Shown piece after piece: positions 1 through 6,220 of a stretch of 7,285 nt of DNA. Both the position numbers and the translations under genes were made by a program. Each line of letters starts with the position of its first letter. Position 1 is the stretch's first letter. The notes under the pieces are model-generated. The model was not told where the DNA came from, made no database searches, and worked only from the letters and a program-made list of their open reading frames with translations. The DNA comes from Clostridia bacterium (GTDB taxonomy: Bacteria; Bacillota; Clostridia; Oscillospirales; CAG-272), in the NCBI GenBank assembly GCA_017612495.1, contig JAGAFQ010000034.1, positions 1-7,285 of the forward strand. The letters run 5' to 3'.

Positions 1-1211
1 CTCTCGCCGCTGCCGAAGAAGCCGCCCGATTTCTTTCTGAGCTCGCGCAAGTCAAAGCGCAAGCGGCAGCACATCGAACGTACGTCGGAGGGTTCCATAT
101 CGCTGTTGATATAATTTGAGAAATAAGGTGTGCCGTATTTTGCGGTCATCTCAAAGAGCAAACGGTTGTTCTCTGTTTCTGACCAGTCGAAATCTCTTGT
201 TATCGAATAGGTGGGGATAGGATATTGGAAACCGCGTCCGTTGGCGTCGCCGTCGATCATGATCTCAATAAACGCCTTGTTTATCATATCCATTTCTTTT
301 TGGCAGTCTTTATACTTGAAATCCATCTCTTTGCCGCCGATGATGCAGTTGAGCTCTGCCAAGTCGTTGGGGACTACCCAGTCGAGCGTGATGTTGGAAA
401 AAGGCGCCTGTGTGCCCCAGCGAGAAGGTGTATTGACACCGTAAACGAAAGATTCGATGCACTTTCTGACGGTATCGTAATCAAGATCGTCTGCTTTTAC
501 AAACGGAGCAAGATATGTATCAAATGATGAGAAAGCCTGAGCGCCTGCCCATTCGTTCTGCATGATACCGAGGAAGTTGACCATCTGGTTGCAAAGAGTA
601 GCCAGATGCTTTGCGGGTGCCGACGTGATCTTGCCCGTGACACCGCCAAGACCCTCTTGGATCAGCTGTTTGAGCGACCAGCCTGCGCAATAGCCCGTGA
701 GCATGGAAAGATCGTGAATGTGTATATCGGCATCTCTGTGAGCCGAAGCGATCTCTTCATCATATACCTCGGAGAGCCAATAGTTTGCGGTAACGGCGCC
801 CGAGTTTGAAAGGATAAGACCTCCGACGGAATATGTAACGGTGGAGTTCTCTTTGACTCTCCAGTCGCTGATCTGAAGGTAATTATCCATTATCGTCTTA
901 TAGTCAACGACGGTATCGCTGATGTGACGGATATTTTCGTGCTGCTTGCGGTAAAGGATATATGCCTTGGCAACATCGTCAAAACCGGCTTTGATAAGCA
1001 CCGATTCTACACTATCCTGAATTTCTTCAACGGTGATCTTGCCGTCTTTTATTTTGGTCTCATAGTCGGCGGTGACTTTGAGCGCCAAAAAATCGACCGT
1101 ATCATCGTTATATTGACGGTCGCAGGCATCGAAAGCTTTTTTTATCGCAGTCGCTATCTTCGAAATATCGAAATCGACTATGCTTTCGTCTCTTTTGATA
1201 ATTTGATACAT
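1..1211 (-). CDS. nrdD: Anaerobic (class III) ribonucleoside-triphosphate reductase, N-terminal part
   Basis: This cytoplasmic glycyl-radical enzyme reduces ribonucleotides to deoxyribonucleotides under anaerobic conditions. I translated 403 codons from the ATG at 1211-1209; the frame stays open to the left window edge. Residues about 3-93 form an ATP-cone allosteric domain (IIKRDESIVDFDISKIATAI near the start). The catalytic barrel follows, with typical class III stretches: DADIHIHDL (161-168), GYCAGWSL with Cys175, NEWAGAQAFSSFDT (219-232), YGVNTPSRWGTQAPFSN (257-273), and SMCCRLR with Cys381/382. By family knowledge, Cys175 and one of Cys381/382 correspond to the active-site cysteines. The family is usually about 700 residues or more, so the zinc-binding and glycyl-radical end is outside the window. 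The start is supported by GGAGGT at 1225-1220, 8 bases upstream. The gene has its own promoter with NrdR boxes, and the partner activase nrdG ends 114 bases upstream. Confidence 0.96.
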   Translation of the reverse strand, partial: MYQIIKRDESIVDFDISKIATAIKKAFDACDRQYNDDTVDFLALKVTADYETKIKDGKITVEEIQDSVESVLIKAGFDDVAKAYILYRKQHENIRHISDTVVDYKTIMDNYLQISDWRVKENSTVTYSVGGLILSNSGAVTANYWLSEVYDEEIASAHRDADIHIHDLSMLTGYCAGWSLKQLIQEGLGGVTGKITSAPAKHLATLCNQMVNFLGIMQNEWAGAQAFSSFDTYLAPFVKADDLDYDTVRKCIESFVYGVNTPSRWGTQAPFSNITLDWVVPNDLAELNCIIGGKEMDFKYKDCQKEMDMINKAFIEIMIDGDANGRGFQYPIPTYSITRDFDWSETENNRLLFEMTAKYGTPYFSNYINSDMEPSDVRSMCCRLRFDLRELRKKSGGFFGSGE

Positions 1212-1222
1212 AATAAAATACC

Positions 1223-1240
1223 TCCGGTTGTTAGTCCGGA
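1223..1240 (-). promoter_or_regulatory. Small leader hairpin overlapping the nrdD ribosome binding site
   Basis: In the nrdD leader, TCCGG (1240-1236) can pair with CCGGA (1227-1223), leaving an 8-base loop. The 3' arm covers part of the GGAGGT ribosome binding site (1225-1220), so folding could lower translation. The stem is only 5 bp, and the predicted transcription start (about 1238-1236) would fall inside the 5' arm and may remove part of it. It may therefore be chance. Confidence 0.2.
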
Positions 1241-1243
1241 AGT

Positions 1244-1272
1244 ATTATACCATATATATTGTGTGATGTCAA
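1244..1272 (-). promoter_or_regulatory. Sigma-A promoter of nrdD, full consensus
   Basis: On the minus strand TTGACA (1272-1267) and TATAAT (1249-1244) are separated by exactly 17 bases. Both hexamers match the housekeeping sigma consensus 6 of 6. The predicted start site is near 1237, giving a leader of about 26 bases before the nrdD ATG. Two NrdR boxes flank and overlap the elements, which fits a strong promoter held down by a repressor. Confidence 0.93.
1249..1264 (-). promoter_or_regulatory. NrdR box, promoter-proximal
   Basis: The minus strand reads ACACAATATATATGGT. Compared with the NrdR box consensus I recall (acaCwAtATaTwGtgt), it matches 14 of 16 positions; the two mismatches are in the second half-site. 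It covers the -35/-10 spacer and touches the first base of the -10, so binding would block RNA polymerase. NrdR is the zinc-finger/ATP-cone repressor of bacterial ribonucleotide reductase genes. The nrdR gene is not in this window. Confidence 0.82.
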
Positions 1273-1280
1273 TGAGAAAA

Positions 1281-1296
1281 ACACAATATTTTGTGT
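1281..1296 (-). promoter_or_regulatory. NrdR box, promoter-distal
   Basis: The minus strand reads ACACAAAATATTGTGT, matching 15 of 16 positions of the NrdR consensus and forming a near-perfect palindrome. It lies 8 bases upstream of the -35. Exactly 16 bases separate it from the proximal box, so the two centres are 32 bp apart, or three helical turns. That is the usual arrangement of paired NrdR sites, which supports both calls. Confidence 0.88.
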
Positions 1297-1312
1297 GAAT
1301 TTTCTGCCGTTC

Positions 1313-1342
1313 AAATTCCGCGAATTTAAATTCCGCGAATTT
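1313..1342. repeat. Two perfect 15-bp tandem copies, each quasi-palindromic
   Basis: The unit aaattccgcgaattt occurs at 1313-1327 and again at 1328-1342 with no gap. Each copy is an inverted repeat, with arms aaattc and gaattt around a cgc centre. The array spans the nrdG stop codon: the copy at 1328-1342 encodes the last residues (EIRGI), and the other copy continues in the same frame after the TAA as untranslated sequence ending in TGA. No T-tract follows, so it does not look like an intrinsic terminator. Confidence 0.9.
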
Positions 1343-2012
1343 CGCACGACTTTGCCCATTTTAAGGCACTTTCGCGCATTTTTTCGAGTTCTTCTTTCGA
1401 AACGCCCTCGATATTTTCACCCAAAAGCGCGCCGCTGTCAACAAAATTCTGAAGAAAATATTTAGGGGCTTTTCCTATCCATTGTGCTATTTTTTCTATA
1501 TCCTCGGTGCTGTGGAAGTTCCGAACGACGGTGGTGCGGAATTCAAAATCAATGCCGGAGCCGATAAGAAAATCGACACTTTCGGATATTTTGTCGATAT
1601 CTGCCCTTTCAAGTCCGCAGGTCTCGGCATATTTTTCTTTGCAGTTTTTTATATCCATTGCAACACAGTCGCAAAGACGCAAACGCACTATTTCTTTCAG
1701 TCTTTCGGGAAAAGAGCCGTTTGTGTCGAGCTTTATCATAAAGCCCATATCTCTTACCTTTTGCATAAAGGGTATGATCTCTGCGTGCATAAGAGGCTCG
1801 CCGCCCGTTATTGCGACTCCGTCGAGTATCCCCTTGCGCTTTGAAAGAAAATCAAGTATCTCATTTTCGGTAATAACATCCGTTTCGACGTTCACGAGCA
1901 GCGCGTTGTGGCAAAACGGGCAGCGAAAGTTGCATCCGCCCGTAAAGACCGTCGCCGCAACGTGGCCGGGAAAGTCGAGCAACGTCATTTTTTGAAGACC
2001 GTAAAAATCCAT
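1326..2012 (-). CDS. nrdG: Anaerobic ribonucleotide reductase activating protein (radical SAM)
   Basis: This is a radical SAM enzyme of 228 residues that uses S-adenosylmethionine and a [4Fe-4S] cluster to create the glycyl radical on NrdD. The cluster motif CNFRCPFC gives CxxxCxxC at Cys27, Cys31 and Cys34. Other radical SAM features are TGGEPL (69-74), which contacts SAM, DTNGS (96-100) and DIK (120-122). The opening (MDFYGLQKMTLLDFPG) and the length fit the NrdG2-type subfamily rather than the shorter E. coli type. I chose the ATG at 2012 because GGAGGG lies just upstream. A TTG at 2039 would add nine residues. It follows the acyltransferase gene by 43 bases and precedes nrdD, its likely partner. 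A different glycyl-radical activase role cannot be excluded from sequence, but the neighbour argues for NrdD. The stop codon lies in a 15-bp tandem repeat. Confidence 0.93.
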   Translation of the reverse strand: MDFYGLQKMTLLDFPGHVAATVFTGGCNFRCPFCHNALLVNVETDVITENEILDFLSKRKGILDGVAITGGEPLMHAEIIPFMQKVRDMGFMIKLDTNGSFPERLKEIVRLRLCDCVAMDIKNCKEKYAETCGLERADIDKISESVDFLIGSGIDFEFRTTVVRNFHSTEDIEKIAQWIGKAPKYFLQNFVDSGALLGENIEGVSKEELEKMRESALKWAKSCEIRGI

Positions 2013-2016
2013 AGAG

Positions 2017-2022
2017 CCCTCC
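2017..2022 (-). promoter_or_regulatory. Ribosome binding site that decides the nrdG start
   Basis: The minus strand reads GGAGGG at 2022-2017, followed by CTCT and the ATG at 2012-2010. The only in-frame start further upstream is a TTG at 2039-2037, with no purine-rich site at a usable distance. The ribosome binding site therefore selects the ATG and gives a 228-residue protein. Confidence 0.8.
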
Positions 2023-2055
2023 GATGGATTGTTTTTCAATGCTATTTTGTCGTTT

Positions 2056-3444
2056 TTATATTTTTCTCTCGAACAGATAATATCCGTCCCTCTCGCCGCA
2101 AGGTGTCATAAGGCTTGACAAAAGCCGCCTCGATTTTTCGTTTTCAAAGGCGCATCTTGCTCTTATTGAAGAAAGTCCCATTTCACAGAGCGCGAATTTT
2201 TCTGCAGCGTCCAGCGACTCCTTGGCATAGCCGTGTCCCTCACAGCGGCGCGATAAGCGTATGCCTATTTCAGCCGTTTGGTGATAATCGAAATCATATA
2301 TGATTATTTCGCCTATCATTCTGCCCGAGTGGCGAATGGCAAAGTTTATCGCCGTTTTGTTCTCAAAATCTTTTTTCGCATCGAGTACAAAATAGTCAGT
2401 TTTCGGCGCCTTGACGTCATCTCGGTAATCATAGCCCCAGAATTTGTTGCGGTCGATGTCGGTCGAAAGCTTGAAATATACCAAAGCGTCATCTTTGCTT
2501 ATCTCGTCAAGCGTCAGTCTTTCGGTGTGGATCGTCGGTATTTTGTCAAACCGCGACAGTTCGTTTTGAGGGCAGACACGGTATTTTTTGAGTTTCTGCA
2601 CGGGACGGTATTGCATCTTGGAACGGCGCAAGCCCATATCGCCCATATCCTCTTCGCGGTTGATATAAGCGCACGATGAGCAAAAAGCGTTGGCGAATTC
2701 ACAAACCGTTTTGGGATAGACGCCCTCATATTCCGTCATCGCTTTTTCTATGTGGTTTATCATAGTGTCAAAGCAAATCTCGCCCACCGAAACGGATATG
2801 AGTTTGCCACCTATCTGCATACCGCCGACGCAGAAATGCGAAAAGTCATTTGCAAAGAATTCTTTGCAATAGCGCATTTCCCTCTCGGCGCTCTCGCCTT
2901 TGGAAGCGGCATATTCAAAATGGTCGAAAAATTCAAGTATCTTTTCTCTGTCGGCGACCGACAGTTTTATAAACTCCGCCTCGGGATAAAGAGAGTCGAA
3001 TTTTTTGATATGATTGCGCTGACCCGAATAGTGCTTGCCTGAAAAATGGGCAAGATCGCTCGCGTGGTAAAGATAATCTTCATTCGATACGTCACTCGAA
3101 TATACGGCGTTATCATAGCGCGAAAGCAACGATGCAAGGCACGCCTTTGGTATCTCGGTAAAGATGAGCGGCAGAAAATTTTCATTTGCATAGCGCTCGA
3201 TTTCCGAAAGCGCCGCGTCGATATCTGCGCTTGATTTAATCGGGATGGGATAGTTGAAGCTTGTCTCTTTGCCGACTTTGTTTTTGAGTATCAGGCAGTC
3301 GGCAAAAATCGCATACTGCGTGTGATAGGTGTTTTTCCAAATTAGTTTTGTGCCGACGGAATAATCGTTTATTCTGTAAGGCATACGGCGGAAGATCTCC
3401 GCCGTTTTGTCTATGCTCTTATAGTTCAGCGGAAAAAATTTCAT
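2056..3444 (-). CDS. Two-domain acyltransferase: DUF2156 (LPG-synthase C-terminal type) fused to GNAT
   Basis: The 462-residue protein appears cytoplasmic; I see no signal peptide or membrane segment. Residues about 1-290 match the DUF2156 / phosphatidylglycerol lysyltransferase C-terminal domain. The diagnostic stretches are DYLYHASDLAHFSGKHYSGQ (123-142), RNHIKKFDS, and near its end NREEDMGDMGLRRSKMQYRP (262-281). Residues about 303-462 are a second domain of the RimJ/RimL-like GNAT acetyltransferase type, opening HTERLTLDEI and carrying the acetyl-CoA loop RCEGHG (400-405, R-x-x-G-x-G). The family knowledge is that both domains share the GNAT fold and transfer acyl or aminoacyl groups. The lipid flippase half of MprF is absent, so a lysyl-phosphatidylglycerol role is not supported. 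The substrate is unknown. It starts 25 bases after tldE with only a weak ribosome binding site (AGGCGA-like), which suggests dependence on the operon transcript and perhaps on translation of the gene before it. Confidence 0.85.
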   Translation of the reverse strand: MKFFPLNYKSIDKTAEIFRRMPYRINDYSVGTKLIWKNTYHTQYAIFADCLILKNKVGKETSFNYPIPIKSSADIDAALSEIERYANENFLPLIFTEIPKACLASLLSRYDNAVYSSDVSNEDYLYHASDLAHFSGKHYSGQRNHIKKFDSLYPEAEFIKLSVADREKILEFFDHFEYAASKGESAEREMRYCKEFFANDFSHFCVGGMQIGGKLISVSVGEICFDTMINHIEKAMTEYEGVYPKTVCEFANAFCSSCAYINREEDMGDMGLRRSKMQYRPVQKLKKYRVCPQNELSRFDKIPTIHTERLTLDEISKDDALVYFKLSTDIDRNKFWGYDYRDDVKAPKTDYFVLDAKKDFENKTAINFAIRHSGRMIGEIIIYDFDYHQTAEIGIRLSRRCEGHGYAKESLDAAEKFALCEMGLSSIRARCAFENEKSRRLLSSLMTPCGERDGYYLFERKI

Positions 3445-3469
3445 AAATGATCGCCTGCTTTTATAAAAC

Positions 3470-4759
3470 TCAAACGCTGCCGGCTACTTTTATATCCTTA
3501 AAGCGTGCGGCAAACGGTCCGCAATAGCCCGACTCTTCGTAGCGCTCCTTTGAGAACGCGATCGAATTGATGCATTCGATCATATTGCCGTTTACCGAGC
3601 CGCCGGTGACGATCTTTATATCTTTGCCGTCAAAATAGTATGCCAAACGCATCTCGCCGCCGAAAAAGCCGCTGTTTTCGTCGACTTGGAAATCGGAAAA
3701 GGCGATGGGATAGAGATAAGGTTTCTTTTTCATATCGTCAAAAGCGGTCTTGCCGTTTGAAGACGAGATCGCCTCATAATCGCCCGTAGGCTCGATGCCG
3801 AGATATGAGCAGAGGCGCGCGCCGCCGTGATAGGATCTGACAACGCCGTTCTTTACGAGTTCGATATCCCTCATGGCGATGCCCTCAAAGCTGTACGGCG
3901 ATTTTGCAACGCCGCAGACGTTGATCTTTTCGCCGTCCTCTTTGCCGTCTTTGCTCTTCTGTATATCGTCGCCGATCTTCCAATTTGAATATCCGGGATA
4001 TACCAATGACGCCGACGTCCTTGCGGCGAAAAAGCCCATGAGCTTTGCCAAATATCTGTCGGAAAGAATGACGTCATAGGTTCCCGTTTTGAGTTCCTTT
4101 TTGGCAACTGCTCTGTCGGAGATGCTCGAAAGCGCGCTTTTGACGAGCTTTGCGATGGCGTCTGTGTTAAGCGAGTTATATTCAAACGTGAAGTGCATTT
4201 CGACGTCTTCGGGCTCTTTGCACTGAACGACGAATTCGCCCTCTGCCGAATAATCGCAATAGCTGACCTCGGTACCGTTTGAATTCATGATCTTTATATT
4301 TGCTCTCTTGACAAATATCTCGCTCGAATTTACGAACGCGCCGCCGTTTTTGCCGTCATCGGGAGAATAGAGCGCTTCGGCAAAAGCCAAGGCGCAATCT
4401 TCAAGCGATAACTTTGCAAGGCCGCTTTGCGACGGCTTGCAGCCGACCTCTTTTTTGGGCAGGTCGTACGTCTTGTTGCGCACGAAAGATGCGGCGAAAT
4501 ATGCCTTTTTGATAAGGCTTTCTATTTCGCTCTCGCTCTGGAAAGGCACTATCTCTATCGACGATGAGCCCTTATAGTCGCATCCGTCCTTTGAGAAAGA
4601 ATTATAGACGGTCAGACGGTATTTTTCAACGTCCTTTGCGCGGCGCATATCGAGGTTTTTCTTTATGAAGAAAAGCTCGCTTGCGGATATATCGCTGTAT
4701 ACAAGGCTCCATTCGGAAATGTTGTTTTTTGCAAGTATTTTTTTGATCGTTGATACCAT
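3470..4759 (-). CDS. tldE: TldE/PmbA-like subunit of the TldD/TldE metalloprotease
   Basis: The 429-residue cytoplasmic protein belongs to the TldD/PmbA family and is the likely partner of the TldD encoded just upstream. In E. coli the TldD/TldE heterodimer degrades unfolded peptides, for example trimming the microcin B17 precursor and degrading the antitoxin CcdA. The family C-terminal domain is visible: GTYDVILSDRYLAKLMGFFA (226-245), the ASLVYPGYSNWKIGDDI segment, FEGIAMRDIELVKNGVV (291-307) and the terminal segment FKDIKVAGSV. It has no HExxxH motif, as expected for the non-catalytic subunit. The start is well supported by GGAGG at 4772-4768 with an 8-base spacer. It begins 14 bases after the tldD stop, so the two are surely co-transcribed. 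The N-terminal half is diverged, so the subunit assignment rests on the C-terminal half, the missing zinc motif and the pairing with tldD. Confidence 0.87.
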   Translation of the reverse strand: MVSTIKKILAKNNISEWSLVYSDISASELFFIKKNLDMRRAKDVEKYRLTVYNSFSKDGCDYKGSSSIEIVPFQSESEIESLIKKAYFAASFVRNKTYDLPKKEVGCKPSQSGLAKLSLEDCALAFAEALYSPDDGKNGGAFVNSSEIFVKRANIKIMNSNGTEVSYCDYSAEGEFVVQCKEPEDVEMHFTFEYNSLNTDAIAKLVKSALSSISDRAVAKKELKTGTYDVILSDRYLAKLMGFFAARTSASLVYPGYSNWKIGDDIQKSKDGKEDGEKINVCGVAKSPYSFEGIAMRDIELVKNGVVRSYHGGARLCSYLGIEPTGDYEAISSSNGKTAFDDMKKKPYLYPIAFSDFQVDENSGFFGGEMRLAYYFDGKDIKIVTGGSVNGNMIECINSIAFSKERYEESGYCGPFAARFKDIKVAGSV

Positions 4760-4773
4760 TTTATCTTCCTCCG

Positions 4774-6210
4774 TTAACCAAGACAGATCTTTGCTTTGAT
4801 ATACGGGCCGCCGTCAGAGACCTTGACCCACTCTTTGTAGCCCTTGCCGCAGGCGCCGCTGCCGCAATGCTCCACGCTGTCGCTGACCATTGAAATGGAT
4901 TTGAGCAAGTCGGGCACATAGCCGGTCAGCACGATGGGCGAAAAGATCTTGCCGGTGAATTTGCCGTCTTTTATTTCTCTTGCGCTGCTGACCATACACT
5001 GAATGCCCCAGTTCTTCGGGTCTTCCATTCCGCTTGAAGGACGTTCGAGAAGCATACCGTATTTTATGGAGGCTATCATATCGGAAAGTTTGTCTTTGCC
5101 TGCCTCAAAATAGGTGTTGGTCATTCTCGTATAGGCTTTTCTTTCATAGCTTTCGCGTCTGCCGTTGCCGGTGGGTATGGTGCCGAGGAACATTGCCGAC
5201 TGCGCATCGGAAATTCCGGCTTTCAATATTCCCTTGTCTATAACGACGGTGTCATTTGAGATCGTGCCCTCATCGTCAAAGAAATAGGTGGCAACGTCGC
5301 AAAGTGAGTTGCCGTCACGCATCGTGATGAGTTCCGATGCAACGGGCTTGCCGATATATTCTTTTGCAAGCGCGCGGTCCTTGACGAACATATCCATCTC
5401 GACGCCGTGGCCGAACGCCTCGTGAACGATCATACCCGTGACCTCGGGCGTACAGATGCAGTCATATACACCGGGCTCGATATGCTCGGCGCTCAAAAGT
5501 TCAATGGTATTCTTGCAGACGTTCTCGATATCCTTTTCCATTCCGTCGAGGATCTCGGCACCGCCGAGCAAAGAATAGGACTGAAAGTTTTCTTTGACCT
5601 CGCCATCCTCTTTCATCGCCATGGCAAGGGTATAAGATTCGCCCCAAATGGCGCTCTGCTCCATTCTGCGGTTCTTCGACAAGAAGACCTTGTGATATAC
5701 CTGATAGTTATACATATTGATAACGTCAAGAAGTCTTTTATCGAGTGAGAGCGTCTTTTGTCGGAGATCGGAAAGCTTCGCGATGATCTTTTCGTCGCCG
5801 AGTTCCTGCGGATCTATCTCGTATTCGCCGAATTTCGAAAGCTCCGACGGGGTGTCGCTTATCTTGCCGTATTCGTTATAGTGGAGCGATTTCGGCAATT
5901 TTCCGACAAAGGGGATGAGCTTTTTGTCTATCACGTCTTCGATGGCGGGGATCATTCCCTCTTCGATCTTGTTGGTGCTGTATTCGGCATAGCTCTTGCC
6001 GTGATAGACTTTGATGACCATGCCCTTTGAGCCGAGGGAAGTATTTTGAGAGATCACCGTGCCCGACTTTGAAACGCCGTAGCGAAAGCCGACGCAGTCG
6101 GTGAGCAAAACGGAGGCATAGTCATATTTTGCCGAAAGTGCGTTCAAAATCTTTTCGGCAATGGGCTTTTTTGAAATGATATATTCGCTTTGTTTGACTT
6201 GTTTTTTCAT
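4774..6210 (-). CDS. tldD: TldD metalloprotease catalytic subunit
   Basis: The 478-residue cytoplasmic zinc protease is the catalytic half of the TldD/TldE pair. The metal motif HEAFGH is at 263-268 (HExxxH, ligands His263 and His268, catalytic Glu264). The third ligand expected from the E. coli structure is a C-terminal cysteine in a G-x-CGK context; here GACGKG places it at Cys454. Other family signatures are RMTNTY (362-367), the MRDGNSLCDVATYFFDDEGT stretch (297-316) and VSDGGPYIKA near the end. All catalytic elements are intact. The start is supported by AAGGAG at 6222-6217 with a 6-base spacer; that site overlaps the stop codon of the decayed gene before it. The length is typical of the family. 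Its natural substrate is not evident, since no precursor peptide or toxin-antitoxin gene is seen nearby. Confidence 0.94.
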   Translation of the reverse strand: MKKQVKQSEYIISKKPIAEKILNALSAKYDYASVLLTDCVGFRYGVSKSGTVISQNTSLGSKGMVIKVYHGKSYAEYSTNKIEEGMIPAIEDVIDKKLIPFVGKLPKSLHYNEYGKISDTPSELSKFGEYEIDPQELGDEKIIAKLSDLRQKTLSLDKRLLDVINMYNYQVYHKVFLSKNRRMEQSAIWGESYTLAMAMKEDGEVKENFQSYSLLGGAEILDGMEKDIENVCKNTIELLSAEHIEPGVYDCICTPEVTGMIVHEAFGHGVEMDMFVKDRALAKEYIGKPVASELITMRDGNSLCDVATYFFDDEGTISNDTVVIDKGILKAGISDAQSAMFLGTIPTGNGRRESYERKAYTRMTNTYFEAGKDKLSDMIASIKYGMLLERPSSGMEDPKNWGIQCMVSSAREIKDGKFTGKIFSPIVLTGYVPDLLKSISMVSDSVEHCGSGACGKGYKEWVKVSDGGPYIKAKICLG

Positions 6211-6220
6211 GATTAACTCC

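Noticed and set aside
924..1298. Plus-strand open frame of 124 codons, and similar plus-strand frames at 5407-5748, 1507-1995 and 6739-7152
   Set aside because: Each lies opposite a well supported minus-strand gene or the pseudogene, has no convincing ribosome binding site, and its translation resembles no family I recognise. They are shadows of the real genes.
1313..1342. Intrinsic terminator between nrdG and nrdD
   Set aside because: The hairpins have AT-rich arms and no T-tract follows on the minus strand; the next bases are GAACGG.
2013..2039. A longer nrdG reading frame starting at TTG (2039), adding nine residues
   Set aside because: The GGAGGG ribosome binding site sits inside this extension, immediately before the ATG at 2012. 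The TTG has no suitable site of its own, and the protein family typically begins close to the MDFYGLQ segment.
1326..6210. A peptide natural product (RiPP) cluster: radical SAM enzyme, aminoacyltransferase-like protein and TldD/TldE protease together
   Set aside because: The radical SAM protein is an NrdG-type activase next to nrdD and lacks a SPASM or RRE-like extension. No precursor peptide, transporter or immunity gene is seen, and the gaps (10-43 bases) leave no room for one.
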